Part shown: one piece after another, positions 36,596 to 45,735 of the stretch
Layout of the letters: every line of letters starts with the position of its first letter
How positions within the stretch are numbered: the stretch's first letter is position 1
DNA from: Hyphomicrobiales bacterium
Lineage (GTDB): Bacteria; Pseudomonadota; Alphaproteobacteria; Rhizobiales; Xanthobacteraceae
Assembly (NCBI GenBank): GCA_016185205.1
Contig: JACPOA010000085.1
Span: 62,001 to 126,000 of the forward strand
Direction: 5' to 3'
DNA: 64,000 bases
Made by a program: the position numbers and the translations under genes
The notes under the pieces: generated by a model
Told to the model about the DNA's origin: nothing
What the model saw: the letters and a program-made list of their open reading frames with translations, nothing else
Database searches by the model: none

Positions 36596-37605
36596 TGGTC
36601 ATGGTCGAACCGTTACGCGTTGCCTGCATCGGCATGGGCTGGTGGTCCGACGTGCTGGCCGACGCGATCAAGCGTTCCGGCAAGCTCAAGATCGTCGCCT
36701 GCTATTCGCGCTCCGAGCCAAAGCGTCAGGCCTTCGCCGGCAAATATGGTGGTCGCGCATCGCCGAGTTACGAGGCCATTCTCGCCGACACGGACGTCGA
36801 GGCCATCATCAACACAACGCCGAACGATGCGCATCTCGAAACCACGCGCGCGGCGGCCGCGGCCGGCAAGCACGTTTTTCTCGACAAGCCGATCGCGAAC
36901 ACGGTCTCCGAAGGCCGCGCCATCGCCGAGTGCTGCCGCCAGGCCGGCGTCGTGCTCGCCTTGGGCTATCAGCGCCGGCGCGAGAGTCAGTTCCGCTGGA
37001 TCAAGCGCCAGATCGACGACGGCGTGTTCGGCAAACTGGTCAATGCCGAGGCCAATATCAGCCGCGATCGTCTCGGCAAGATCGATCTGAGTTCATGGCG
37101 CTACCAGGCCGTCGGGATGCCGGGCGGCGTCATGCTGCAGATCGGCATCCACTACACCGATGTGCTGGAATATCTGATGGGGCCGATCAAGGCGGTGAGC
37201 GGTCAATTCGTGCGGCTGGTCCTGCCGGGCGACAACCCGGACGTCGCAAGCCTGGTGCTGGAGCACGAGAACGGCGCGCTCTCCACACTGAATGCCAGCT
37301 ACGCCTCCGCTTCCGAATATTACCTGATGAATATCTACGGCAAGGAAGCCACCGCTTTTTACGACATGCATCGCGGCCTGCGGATGCTCAAGCGCGGCGA
37401 ACAACGGCCGGTCGATGTCGCGTGCGCGAACAAGGATACGTTCGTCGAGGAGCTTGAGGAGTTCGCGGCGGCGGTGCGCGGCGGCGGGCGTCCGGAGGTG
37501 GGCGGCGAATACGCAACGACGTCGCTCGCGGTGGTTCGCGCCGGCATCCTGTCCGCGCGCGAGGGCCGCCGCGTCGAGGTCGCGGAAATCCTGGCCAAGG
37601 ATTGA
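36595..37605 (+). CDS. Gfo/Idh/MocA family oxidoreductase
   Basis: A 336-residue NAD(P)-dependent dehydrogenase. N-terminal Rossmann fold (RVACIGMGWWSDVLADAIKR), then NTTPNDAHLETTRAAAAAGK, the catalytic-loop equivalent of EKP as HVFLDKPIANTV, and LGYQRRRESQFRWIK. The C-terminal alpha/beta domain has GGVMLQIGIHYTDVLEYLMG, with the catalytic His. Family members act on sugars, inositols and related polyols; the substrate here is not evident. It is translationally coupled to the GlcG-like gene. A palindromic repeat follows. Confidence 0.9.
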   Translation: MVMVEPLRVACIGMGWWSDVLADAIKRSGKLKIVACYSRSEPKRQAFAGKYGGRASPSYEAILADTDVEAIINTTPNDAHLETTRAAAAAGKHVFLDKPIANTVSEGRAIAECCRQAGVVLALGYQRRRESQFRWIKRQIDDGVFGKLVNAEANISRDRLGKIDLSSWRYQAVGMPGGVMLQIGIHYTDVLEYLMGPIKAVSGQFVRLVLPGDNPDVASLVLEHENGALSTLNASYASASEYYLMNIYGKEATAFYDMHRGLRMLKRGEQRPVDVACANKDTFVEELEEFAAAVRGGGRPEVGGEYATTSLAVVRAGILSAREGRRVEVAEILAKD

Positions 37606-37652
37606 GAACGCGAGCCGGGCCACCGCCCGGCCCGTGCCCGTACGTTTTGTTT

Positions 37653-37740
37653 GCGCATGATCTTTTCCGACCTTCCTTCGCCCGCCGAAGCGGGCTTCGC
37701 GAAGGCGGGAAACCGGTTCCCACTTTTCGGGATCATGCGC
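37653..37740. repeat. Rhizobial palindromic repeat, long form
   Basis: Outer arms GCGCATGATC and GGGATCATGCGC. Compared with the short copy at 701-750 it carries an added inner hairpin (CTTCGCCCGCCGAAGCGGGC, TTCGCGAAGGCGGG). It lies between convergent genes. Confidence 0.85.
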
Positions 37741-37743
37741 TGG

Positions 37744-38736
37744 TCATTTGGATTCTGCCGCCGCGGCTTTCAGGATCGGGTCCAAGCGCGCAATGTCGGT
37801 CTTGAGCAGGTTTCCAAGATGCGCCGGGCCGCGCTCCGCCTTGGCTGGAACGGTGCCGCCGAGTTCGCCGAGCCGCTTGGCGAGCGCCGGATCGTCGAGC
37901 GCCTTGTCGAGCGCGCCGGCAAGTATGGCGACGATGTCTTTCGGCGTTCCCTTCGGCGCGAACATGGCGCTCCAGATGCTGAGCTGGAATTCGGCCTGGC
38001 CTGCTTGCTTTGCCGTCGGCACATCCGGCAAGGCCGGCGAGCGCGTATCGCCCGACACCACATAGGCCTTGATCGTTTTTCCGTTCACCGCCGGGGCAAC
38101 GCTGACCACCTGCTCGCAGAAGAAATCGACATGATCGCCGATCAGGTCGTTAAGCGCGGGTCCGGTGCCGCGATAGGGGATCAACTTGGGCTTGAGACCG
38201 AACTGCGCGGTGAACAATAGGCACGCCATGTGCGACGACGAACCGATGCCGCCATGGGCTTGTTTCACGCTGTCGCCCTGCGCCTTCACCTGGGCCAGGA
38301 ACTCCTTGAGATCCTTGGCCGCAAAGTCCTTGCGCGCCACGATGGCGACCGGCGCATTCGACGTCAGCCCGATCGGCTCGAAGTCCTTGGTCGAATCGTA
38401 GCGCAGATTGGGCGTGAGCGCCGGTGCCGCGACATGCGAGCCCATGCTGGCGGCCAGCAGCATGTAGCCGTCGGGCGTGGCCGTAGCGACGCGCGCGGTT
38501 CCCAGCGTGCCGCCGGCGCCGCCCACGTTCTCGATAACGATCGTCTGCTTCAGCACGCGGCTCATGCTGTCGGCGACGATGCGCGCCACCACGTCGCTCG
38601 GCCCGCCCGCCGGATAGGGCACAATCGCCGTGATCGTGCGCGACGGATATTCGTCGGCCTGTGTTGTGGTCACCGAACAACTCATGCCAACGATGAGGCT
38701 GACAGCGAGCGTTGCCGCCGTTTTCCGGATTTTCAT
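37744..38736 (-). CDS. Tripartite tricarboxylate transporter (Bug-type) substrate-binding protein
   Basis: A 330-residue receptor started at the ATG at 38736 after GGGAGGTGGAG. Signal peptide: MKIRKTAATLAVSLIVGMSC, cleaved near TQADE; the Cys in that stretch is unlikely to be a lipobox. Landmarks: TITAIVPYPAGGPSDVVAR, VIENVGGAGGTLGT, PDGYMLL, LIPYRGTGPALNDLIGDH and PDVPTAKQAG. It is the fourth orphan member in the window. Its neighbours, a Gfo/Idh/MocA gene and an AI-2E-type permease, give no hint of ligand. Confidence 0.92.
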   Translation of the reverse strand: MKIRKTAATLAVSLIVGMSCSVTTTQADEYPSRTITAIVPYPAGGPSDVVARIVADSMSRVLKQTIVIENVGGAGGTLGTARVATATPDGYMLLAASMGSHVAAPALTPNLRYDSTKDFEPIGLTSNAPVAIVARKDFAAKDLKEFLAQVKAQGDSVKQAHGGIGSSSHMACLLFTAQFGLKPKLIPYRGTGPALNDLIGDHVDFFCEQVVSVAPAVNGKTIKAYVVSGDTRSPALPDVPTAKQAGQAEFQLSIWSAMFAPKGTPKDIVAILAGALDKALDDPALAKRLGELGGTVPAKAERGPAHLGNLLKTDIARLDPILKAAAAESK

Positions 38737-38993
38737 CTCCACCTCCCTGATTGCGACGTCCACCTTTTTTGGTGCTTGGATCGGCGCCATAGGCCCGGCG
38801 CGACCGGATGATATGGCCGATAGCCTACGGCGTCGAGGAGGTTCACCTGTTCCGCCGTCTTCGCCAAGGACGGGCGTTGGCCGCGGCGGACCAGATTAAC
38901 GCTCTGCGTAACCGAAAGGTTTGCGCCCGCACGCAACCAAATTCCGCTTCCGCCGTTACCCCATATGAGATTTTGCGGCGCCAAGGGGGTCCG

Positions 38994-40118
38994 GTGGTTG
39001 AACTTACAGAGGCGCGCGTAGACATTCGCAAAGCCGCGAACGAGCGCCGCTATCTTCTGGCAATCGACGATCCCAAACCGATTGCACACGTCTCTACCGT
39101 CTGGCACACCGCCTCGCGGGCAGCCACCATCGGCATATTCCTGATTCTTTTCATCATGGCGCTCGATTTGGCGCGTGGACTCTTGCTGCCGGTCATATCG
39201 GCCTTCGTGATCGGCCTGATGTTGGGGCCGCTAGCCGCGCGCGCAAAAGCGTACGGAATCCCGTCGCTGATCACGGCGATCGTGCTGTGGCTGCTGGTGA
39301 TTGGCGTCTTCTATGGTGTCATCTTGCTGTTGGCCGCGCCGGCATTGGACTGGATCGGCAAGGCGCCGGAGATTGGCAGTAACATCAAGGAAAAACTTCA
39401 GGTCCTTGATCGGCCGCTGGCGGCTTTGCACGACCTGCGCAATGCCATCCTGCCGCATGGCGGCAATACCCGTTTCGGATTCGATATCGCCAACTTCGTG
39501 CAACCGGTGCTCACCATCATCACCCCCGCGATTGGACAGATTTTCATTTTTTTTGGGACGCTGTTTTTCTTTCTGCTCGGGCGGGCGCGGTTGCGACGCG
39601 TTCTCGTCGTCTTGTTCGATGATCATGGCTCGCGTCTGCGTACGCTCAAGATCATTAATGACATCGAGCGCAACCTGACCAATTATCTCAGTGTGGTGGC
39701 GATCATCAATTTCGTCGTCGGACTGGCCGCCAGTCTGATCGCCTATTTCGTCGGGCTCCCGAACGCCATCGCCTGGGGCGTGCTCGCGTTCATCCTCAAT
39801 TTCATTCCTTATGTCGGCGCCTTGATCATGGAGGCGGTGCTGTTTGCGGTTGGGCTGGTGACCTTTCCGTCTCTGACCCAGGCGCTCGTCGCGCCGCTGC
39901 TGTATTTCGGCTTTACGACGCTGGAGGGGCACTTCGTGACGCCTAGCATTATGGGGCGGCAGCTCACGCTCAACCCGCTCACGGTATTCTTGTCGCTGAT
40001 TTTCTGGACCTGGCTGTGGGGGCCGGTGGGGGCATTTCTGGCGGTTCCGTTATTGATCGTGGCACTCGTCGCCAGCAGCCATCTATTTCCGCAAGACGAA
40101 CGGGTTCTCCCCGGATAG
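38994..40118 (+). CDS. AI-2E family (PerM-like) transporter
   Basis: A 374-residue membrane protein with seven to eight helices. I take the GTG at 38994, just after AAGGGGG; the frame is open for 62 codons further upstream without similarity. Conserved family features: ARGLLLPVISAFVIGLMLGP, a central soluble segment near residues 130-185, the pair LPNAIAWGVLAFILNFIPYV and TTLEGHFVTPSIMGR, and FLSLIFWTWLWGPVGAFLAV. Members include TqsA and Na+/H+ antiporter-like PerM proteins; transport of autoinducer-2 itself is not implied. The next two genes encode DUF883-like and two-helix membrane proteins. Confidence 0.87.
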   Translation: MVELTEARVDIRKAANERRYLLAIDDPKPIAHVSTVWHTASRAATIGIFLILFIMALDLARGLLLPVISAFVIGLMLGPLAARAKAYGIPSLITAIVLWLLVIGVFYGVILLLAAPALDWIGKAPEIGSNIKEKLQVLDRPLAALHDLRNAILPHGGNTRFGFDIANFVQPVLTIITPAIGQIFIFFGTLFFFLLGRARLRRVLVVLFDDHGSRLRTLKIINDIERNLTNYLSVVAIINFVVGLAASLIAYFVGLPNAIAWGVLAFILNFIPYVGALIMEAVLFAVGLVTFPSLTQALVAPLLYFGFTTLEGHFVTPSIMGRQLTLNPLTVFLSLIFWTWLWGPVGAFLAVPLLIVALVASSHLFPQDERVLPG

Positions 40119-40235
40119 ACGCGCTGGCGAGCCGCCGATTGCGCCATCTGTCATTGATCCTCTTGAAGGGATGGAACTTTTTTCGGCTGGCCGGGTTGTC
40201 GGTCGACAGCATTCTCACTCCTAATCGAGGCAAGC

Positions 40236-40568
40236 ATGACAGTCCGTAGTAAAACTGCGTCCACCGCCGAAGAGATCGCCGCAATCCAAGAACTGATGAG
40301 CGACCTGGAGAAACGCCTGCGCCGCCTCACCGGCGCGACCAAGCGTGAGTTTTCCGGCGCGTCCGGCGACATCAACGAATTTGTCAACGACGCGCTCGCC
40401 GGAATCATGGATCGCGTACGCGAGGGGGCGAATTCAGCGACCGATAAGGCTGCCCACCTCGGCGGCGATGCGGTCAGGAAACTAACCGATGAGGTGGAGC
40501 AACGCCCGCTTGCCATGCTGGCCATCGCTGCGGGTCTTGGCTTCCTGTTCGGCCTGACGCGACGCTAG
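40236..40568 (+). CDS. DUF883 (ElaB/YqjD-like) protein
   Basis: A 110-residue protein. A long coiled-coil-like helix (TAEEIAAIQELMSDLEKRLR, GIMDRVREGANSATDKAAHL) ends in a C-terminal membrane anchor, VEQRPLAMLAIAAGLGFLFG, with LTRR. This is the YqjD/ElaB arrangement; in E. coli these proteins anchor ribosomes to the inner membrane in stationary phase. It starts 118 bases after the permease gene and is followed 12 bases later by a small membrane protein, as yqjD is followed by yqjE. Confidence 0.85.
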   Translation: MTVRSKTASTAEEIAAIQELMSDLEKRLRRLTGATKREFSGASGDINEFVNDALAGIMDRVREGANSATDKAAHLGGDAVRKLTDEVEQRPLAMLAIAAGLGFLFGLTRR

Positions 40569-40580
40569 AAGATCAGAGCC

Positions 40581-40949
40581 ATGCGGTTCGCTCACATCAC
40601 TGAAATCGCGCTCGATTATGTATTCGGCCGGTTGCTGCGTCGCGCGATTGTGGTCGCGCTGTTTGTCTTATGCGCTCTCATCGCCATCTACCATTTCACC
40701 GTCGCGGGCACGCTGGCCTTGGAAGCCGAATATGGCTTGCTGTACGCGCGTCTGATTGTGGCCGCGGTCTATACCGCCGCGTCGTTGATTGCGCTGATTG
40801 TGCTGTGGGCGACGCGAACCAAGCCGCTGCTTGAGAATCAGGTTGACGGCGCTCTGATCACCCCACGCAATGCGCAGATGGCCATGCTCATTGAGGCTGC
40901 TCTGCTTGGCTTCACGCTGGGGAAAAAAACCGGCAGCCGCGTTCGTTAA
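40581..40949 (+). CDS. Two-helix inner-membrane protein, YqjE-like by position
   Basis: A 122-residue protein with two hydrophobic segments (about residues 22-45, AIVVALFVLCALIAIYHF, and 58-82, LIVAAVYTAASLIALIVLWA) and a basic C-terminus (GKKTGSRVR). It directly follows the DUF883 gene, and this order and size echo yqjD-yqjE, where YqjE is also a small membrane protein. Sequence similarity to YqjE is not evident to me, so this is a positional inference. Confidence 0.68.
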   Translation: MRFAHITEIALDYVFGRLLRRAIVVALFVLCALIAIYHFTVAGTLALEAEYGLLYARLIVAAVYTAASLIALIVLWATRTKPLLENQVDGALITPRNAQMAMLIEAALLGFTLGKKTGSRVR

Positions 40950-40974
40950 GCCGTCGCTTCGCCTCCTATGCGGT

Positions 40975-41892
40975 TCAGAATGCCGCCTCCAGCAACATCG
41001 CGCCGAACAAAATCAACCCGGCGTCGCGGTTCGATTTGAACAGCATCAGGCAATGCGCCGGATCATCGATATTGAGCCGCATCACCTGCCAGGCCAGATG
41101 CGAGGCGAAGGCGATCAGCCCGATGAGGAAGATCAAGCCGCCGCCGGCCATCAGTCCGGCCAAGCCGATCAGCAACACCGCGCCGGCATAGAAGGCCGCC
41201 AGGATCGGCTGCGTGTTCTCGCCGAACAGCAGCGCGGTCGATTTGATGCCGATCGTCAGATCGTCCTCGCGGTCCTGATGCGCGTAGATGGTGTCGTAGC
41301 CGATCACCCAGGAGATCGAGCCGGCGTAGAGCACCAGCGCCGGCCAATCGAGCCGGCCGAACGCCGCCGGCCAGCCCATCAGCGCGCCCCAGGAGAAAGC
41401 GAGGCCGAGCACGATCTGCGGCCAGTAGGTGATGCGCTTCATGAACGGATAGATCGCCACCACCAGCAGCGAGGCAAAGCCGGTCATCACCGTGAAGCGG
41501 TTGAACTGCAGCAGCACCAGCAAGCCGACCAGCGCCAGAGCCGCCATGAAAACCGTGGCTTGCAGCACCGTCACCTGCTTGGACGGGATCGGGCGCGAGC
41601 GCGTGCGCTCGACCTTGGTGTCGAGATCGCGATCGACCAGATCGTTCCAGGTGCAGCCGGCGCCGCGCATGGCGAAGGCGCCAATGAAGAACAGGGCGAT
41701 GTGCCACAGGCTCGGCAGCTGGCCGGCCTGCATGCCGGCAAGTCCCGCCGACCACCAGCACGGCATCAGCAGCAGCCAGGAGCCGATCGGACGGTCGAGA
41801 CGGGCGAGCCGCAGATAAGGCCGGGTGACCGCGGGCGCGAGGCCGTCGACCCAGTTACCGGTCGCATCGGCGACGCGCCCGCTTCCGGTCAC
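40975..41892 (-). CDS. ubiA: 4-hydroxybenzoate polyprenyltransferase UbiA
   Basis: A 305-residue integral membrane prenyltransferase that attaches the polyprenyl chain to 4-hydroxybenzoate in ubiquinone synthesis. The first Asp-rich motif is NDLVDRDLD (residues 83-91) and the second is YDTIYAHQDREDD. LARLDRPIGSWLLLMPCWWS and RSRPIPSK are typical of the UbiA branch. About eight further hydrophobic helices follow. Its stop is 26 bases from that of the converging small membrane-protein gene; it begins 13 bases after the stop of the secreted protein 41906-42493 on the same strand. Confidence 0.95.
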   Translation of the reverse strand: MTGSGRVADATGNWVDGLAPAVTRPYLRLARLDRPIGSWLLLMPCWWSAGLAGMQAGQLPSLWHIALFFIGAFAMRGAGCTWNDLVDRDLDTKVERTRSRPIPSKQVTVLQATVFMAALALVGLLVLLQFNRFTVMTGFASLLVVAIYPFMKRITYWPQIVLGLAFSWGALMGWPAAFGRLDWPALVLYAGSISWVIGYDTIYAHQDREDDLTIGIKSTALLFGENTQPILAAFYAGAVLLIGLAGLMAGGGLIFLIGLIAFASHLAWQVMRLNIDDPAHCLMLFKSNRDAGLILFGAMLLEAAF

Positions 41893-41905
41893 TTGCTGCT
41901 CTCGA

Positions 41906-42493
41906 TCATTTGTTGCCGAGCGGCGTGCCGCTCAGGGTGTCAAAAGTGCCGCCGCCGCTGCGGATGTTTTTGGAATCGGCCACCGGGGCGGTCAGCACGT
42001 CGCTCAGACTCGGGCCTGCCGGTTGCGCCGGCCGAGCGGCCGCCTGACAGACCTTGCTGCGTATCTCCGATGTCTGAGCGTGCCCCTTTTTCATGTTGGT
42101 CAGGACTTCCGGGGGAATGCCGCACGATACCGCCTGGTCGGTGGCAAATTTGATCATCTTCATTTCGGCGGCGGAAAACGCATTGAACAGCGCGCAGGCC
42201 TCTTTCGGCGCCGCCTTGCGCTCGCTGGCGACGCGGATCGCATTCGCGCGCTTCTGCGCCTCATCGCGCAGCTTGCCGAATTCCTGGACGCAGGGTGGCG
42301 GCTGCTGCGGCTGCGCCGCCCATGGCGATGCAGCAGGCTGCTGTAGCTGCTGTTGCGGCTGCCCCGGCCACGGCGCCGTGGCAGGCTGCTGTTGCTGCGG
42401 CTGTTGCTGCGGCCACGGCGCCTGCGCCGCCGTGGGGCCAGCGGTAACGGCAAACATGCACGCGGCGATCGATGCGGCCCGGCGCAAGTTCAT
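41906..42493 (-). CDS. Secreted Pro/Gln-rich protein
   Basis: A 195-residue protein. Signal peptide: MNLRRAASIAACMFAVTAGP then TAAQA. Residues 25-65 are Gln/Pro/Trp-rich repeats (PWPQQQPQQQQP, APWPGQPQQQLQQ). The C-terminal domain, about 66-155, is helical with four cysteines (PPCVQEF, EACALF, VSCGIP, KVCQAA), which fits two disulphides. The end (LSDVLTAPVADSKNIRSGGG, TFDTLSGTPL) is flexible. Homologues are known to me only as conserved hypothetical proteins of the Bradyrhizobium group, often next to ubiA. Periplasmic role unknown. Confidence 0.78.
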   Translation of the reverse strand: MNLRRAASIAACMFAVTAGPTAAQAPWPQQQPQQQQPATAPWPGQPQQQLQQPAASPWAAQPQQPPPCVQEFGKLRDEAQKRANAIRVASERKAAPKEACALFNAFSAAEMKMIKFATDQAVSCGIPPEVLTNMKKGHAQTSEIRSKVCQAAARPAQPAGPSLSDVLTAPVADSKNIRSGGGTFDTLSGTPLGNK

Positions 42494-42682
42494 AGCGAAT
42501 CCTCGGTTGCCCCCGGCGCATTATAATACAGGCGGGTGGCCGGCAGGTCGTTTATAACAAGCTGCCGAATGCGTCGGGAAGGCGGCAAACCACCCAAAAT
42601 CGCCTCCGGCAGGGCCCTTGCGGCCGGCTTGGACGGTTAACGGCCAGACTTGTTAAGGCCAGATTTGCGACGAAACGACCTC

Positions 42683-43474
42683 ATGCCGGCTTACGATATC
42701 CGCACCCCCCGCATTTACCTCGATGCTCCGCTGGCCGGTGCCAGCGAAGTCGCGCTCGATCGCGACCGGGCCAATTACCTGCTCAATGTGCTGCGGCTTA
42801 AGCGTGGCGACGCCCTGCTGCTGTTCAACGGCCGCGACGGCGAATGGCAGGCTAGGCTCGCCGGCACCGGCAAGCGGGCGCTGACCGCGATCGTGGGCGA
42901 ACGGCTGCGCGAGCAGCCACGGCCGCGCGACCTGCATTTCCTGTTCGCGCCGCTCAAGCATGCGCGGCTCGATTACCTGGTGCAGAAGGCGGTGGAGATG
43001 GGCGCCTCGCGGCTACAGCCGGTGATCACCCGGCACACCCAGGTGGCGCGGGTCAATCTCGATCGCATGCGCGCCAATGCCATCGAGGCGGCCCAGCAGT
43101 GCGGCATTTTGACATTGCCGGAGGTGGCCGAGCCGGTGGCGTTCAAGACCATCGCCGGCAGCATCGACGCCGGCCGCCTGCTGGTGTTCTGCGACGAGGA
43201 GGCCGAGGTCAAGGATCCGGTGGCCGCGCTGGCGGCGGCGCGGCCGTCGGCGCAGGCCTTATTACCGGCGGAAGCGGCCCGCGCGGCTATACCGCTCGCC
43301 GTGTTGATCGGCCCGGAAGGCGGCTTCGCCGAGGACGAACGGGAGGCTCTGCGCCAGCGGCCGAATGTGGTGCGCATCTCGCTCGGGCCGCGCATCCTGC
43401 GCGCCGACACCGCGGCCGTGGCCGCGCTCGCGCTGGTGCAGGCGGTGCTGGGCGATTGGCGGACTCCCGGCTGA
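42683..43474 (+). CDS. rsmE: 16S rRNA (uracil-1498-N3)-methyltransferase RsmE
   Basis: A 263-residue SPOUT methyltransferase that methylates U1498 of 16S rRNA. N-terminal PUA-like domain: RDRANYLLNVLRLKRGDALL, FNGRDGEWQA. Then FAPLKHARLDYLVQKAVEMG, and the trefoil-knot SAM site VLIGPEGGFAEDE and RISLGPRILRADTA. The start is the ATG at 42683; no strong ribosome site is seen. It diverges from the secreted protein gene 41906-42493. Confidence 0.95.
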   Translation: MPAYDIRTPRIYLDAPLAGASEVALDRDRANYLLNVLRLKRGDALLLFNGRDGEWQARLAGTGKRALTAIVGERLREQPRPRDLHFLFAPLKHARLDYLVQKAVEMGASRLQPVITRHTQVARVNLDRMRANAIEAAQQCGILTLPEVAEPVAFKTIAGSIDAGRLLVFCDEEAEVKDPVAALAAARPSAQALLPAEAARAAIPLAVLIGPEGGFAEDEREALRQRPNVVRISLGPRILRADTAAVAALALVQAVLGDWRTPG

Positions 43475-43793
43475 CCGGTCACCAGGGATTGAACTTTCCT
43501 TGGTTTGTGCCGATCAGCCCGGGGCCTATTGCGGCGTGGTTGCCGGCAACCGGCCGGCAACCAGCGCCGTGACAATGCAGAAGGAACACCACGGACTACG
43601 CAACTCACAACACGGCACAAAACGTCATCGGCCGTTGCGCCTAGCCGCACGCCGGTCCGATTCGCGCGGGAAATGATGCAGTACCGCAAACGGAGTCACG
43701 AGTCCCCGGGGCCGCAAAGCTGTGTACGAATCGGGCTGTGGCGGAAAAAAAGCTGTGATAAAGTCGGAACCGGTCCCAAGGAGGTCCGCCGTC
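43475..43793. other. Intergenic region without a supported gene
   Basis: Apart from small inverted repeats (GCCGGCAACCGGCCGGC at 43542-43558) I see nothing. The downstream gene's ribosome site AAGGAGG is at 43778-43784. Confidence 0.5.
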
Positions 43794-44246
43794 GTGCGTG
43801 CGTTCCATTGCATTCGGTTCATGGCTGGCACGATTTTGTTCGGCCTCTTCGCTCAAGCGCCAGCTCAGGCGGCGGGCTGGCTGGAAAAGACCATCACCAT
43901 GACCGGGCCGCGCTACGACGCCGTGCTGCCGGCCTGCGAGGCTGCGCTCGACACCATCGCTTCGCGCTTTGCCCAGAAGGAAGGCCGCTTCTGGAACTCC
44001 GGCCTGCGGATCCTCGGCTACGAGCGGGTGCGCGAGATCGCGTTCCGCCCCTGGGCGCCCGGCACCATTCCGCGCCGGTTCTGCACCGCGACGGCGCTGG
44101 TCAGCGACGGGCGTAAGCACGCGGTGAGCTACTGGATCGGCGAGGACACCGCCATGATCGGCATGAGCTGGGGCGTCGAATGGTGCGTGGACGGCTTCGA
44201 CCGCGACTGGAGCTATAACCCGCGCTGCAAGATGGCGCGGCCCTGA
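43794..44246 (+). CDS. Secreted protein of unknown function
   Basis: About 150 residues, started at the GTG at 43794 with AAGGAGG nine bases upstream. Signal peptide region: AFHCIRFMAGTILFGLFAQA then PAQAAG. The mature domain of about 125 residues has cysteines in VLPACEAAL, RRFCTATA, EWCVDGF and YNPRCKMA (two disulphides likely) and many Trp/Arg residues (REIAFRPWAPGTIPRRF). I recall similar conserved proteins of rhizobia without function. The next gene is a secreted RNase T2, in the same orientation. Confidence 0.75.
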   Translation: MRAFHCIRFMAGTILFGLFAQAPAQAAGWLEKTITMTGPRYDAVLPACEAALDTIASRFAQKEGRFWNSGLRILGYERVREIAFRPWAPGTIPRRFCTATALVSDGRKHAVSYWIGEDTAMIGMSWGVEWCVDGFDRDWSYNPRCKMARP

Positions 44247-44371
44247 TAAAGGCCAGTTCCGGTTCATTGCCAGTTTGTTCTTGAAATGTTCTCATCCTTT
44301 CGGTACGATCTTTCGGAACCATTGAGCCAGGTCAATTTCCCATTTGTTCTCAACGGGGCCGGGGGACCTCT

Positions 44372-45094
44372 ATGCTTCGCCATCGCTTCGAGCAGGCGGC
44401 GCGCACCGCCGCGATTGCCGTCAGTTTCATCTTCCTGTTCGCCATCGTCGCGCTCGCGCAGGACAAGCCAGCGCAAAACTTGCCGGCGCAAGATCTGCGG
44501 CAGAACGAGCCCGGCCGCTTCGATTTTTATGTGCTGGCGCTGTCCTGGTCGCCGTCCTATTGCGAGGCCGCGCAAGAACGCGCGCCCAACCGGGTGCCGG
44601 ATCAGCAATGCGGCGGGCGGCCGTTTTCCTTCGTGGTGCATGGGCTGTGGCCACAATACGAGCAGGGCTTTCCGTCCTTCTGCCAGGTGCCGGCGCCGCG
44701 GCTCGACCGCAATATCGTCGGCAGCATGCTCGACCTGATGCCGAGCCCGCGGCTGATCTTTCATGAATGGGACCGCCACGGCACCTGTTCGGGACTGTCG
44801 GCGCACGCCTATTTCGAAACCGTGCGCAAGGCGCGCGCGGTGGTGAAAATCCCGCCGGATTATCTTGTCCTCGACAAGCCGATCATGGTGACGCCGGACG
44901 ACGTCGCCGAGGCTTTCGTCAAGGTCAATCCCGGACTGTCGCGCGCCAGTTTGGCGGTGGCCTGCGACAGCAAACGGCTCAACGAAGTGCGCATTTGTCT
45001 CGGCAAGGATTTTTCCTTCCGCGACTGCGCCGAAGTGACGCGCCGCGCCTGCCGGCGCGACCGCATCGCCATGCCGGCGGTGCGTGGCGGCTGA
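44372..45094 (+). CDS. Ribonuclease T2 family protein
   Basis: A 240-residue secreted endoribonuclease. Signal peptide: AAIAVSFIFLFAIVALAQ. Both catalytic segments are present: CAS I SFVVHGLWPQYE with His90, and CAS II IFHEWDRHGTCSGL with Glu132 and His136. YVLALSWSPSYCE is the usual first strand. Arg135 stands where Lys is common. T2 enzymes cut single-stranded RNA through 2',3'-cyclic phosphates; bacterial members act in the periplasm and scavenge RNA. Confidence 0.95.
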   Translation: MLRHRFEQAARTAAIAVSFIFLFAIVALAQDKPAQNLPAQDLRQNEPGRFDFYVLALSWSPSYCEAAQERAPNRVPDQQCGGRPFSFVVHGLWPQYEQGFPSFCQVPAPRLDRNIVGSMLDLMPSPRLIFHEWDRHGTCSGLSAHAYFETVRKARAVVKIPPDYLVLDKPIMVTPDDVAEAFVKVNPGLSRASLAVACDSKRLNEVRICLGKDFSFRDCAEVTRRACRRDRIAMPAVRGG

Positions 45095-45262
45095 AATGAT
45101 GCGGTATAATTGTTCTCGTGAGTCTGCGATCGCGTTAAGCCGGCACTAACGATGGCCGCAGGCACATCGGGGATAACCCCGGTGTGTCGCGCATTGGCGC
45201 AAGATTCTCGTAAGGGAAAACCGCAATCTTCCTCGCGCGATCAAGCGCGGGGGAGCGCTGCG

Positions 45263-45676
45263 ATGAATCGTATCAAGGACTATATCGGTTTTGCGATCTG
45301 GTTTGCCGGCCTCGGCTATATCGCGCTGTGGCCGGTGACCTCGCCGGATTTGGGCGGCAGACCGTTCGGGGCATCCATCTTCTGCCGCGACGCCTCGCTC
45401 CGCGTGCTTGATTTTCTGTGCAATTCGGCGCTTCCGTTGCAGCTGCCGCCGAACTTGCACATGCTCGGTTTTCTGTCGGCACTGTTCGTCACCGTCCGGC
45501 TGCTGCTGCGCGCGTTCAAGCGTTCGCGGCGCGCGGTCGGCACACGCGCCGCCAACATGTCCGCGCTCGTGACGCAACTGCCGGACGCGGTTCCGCCGCC
45601 GCGGCGAAAACCGGTGCGGGCAGTTCGGCCGGTCAAGCCGCGCACGCATTTCGGCTTGCGTGGCATGCCGCGCTGA
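45263..45676 (+). CDS. Small membrane protein with basic C-terminus
   Basis: A 137-residue protein started at the ATG at 45263 after GGGGGAG. Two hydrophobic segments: residues 7-24 (YIGFAIWFAGLGYIALWP) and 65-83 (NLHMLGFLSALFVTVRLLL). Between them is a loop with two cysteines (IFCRDAS, FLCNSAL). The C-terminal 55 residues are basic and Pro-rich (PPPRRKPVRAVRPVKPRT). Not recognised. It precedes rlmJ by about 60 bases. Confidence 0.65.
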   Translation: MNRIKDYIGFAIWFAGLGYIALWPVTSPDLGGRPFGASIFCRDASLRVLDFLCNSALPLQLPPNLHMLGFLSALFVTVRLLLRAFKRSRRAVGTRAANMSALVTQLPDAVPPPRRKPVRAVRPVKPRTHFGLRGMPR

Positions 45677-45735
45677 GCGCAATACATCCCGTCGCGGGCA
45701 TGTCGCTCGCGCGCGGTGGGGCCGAGAATCAAGCC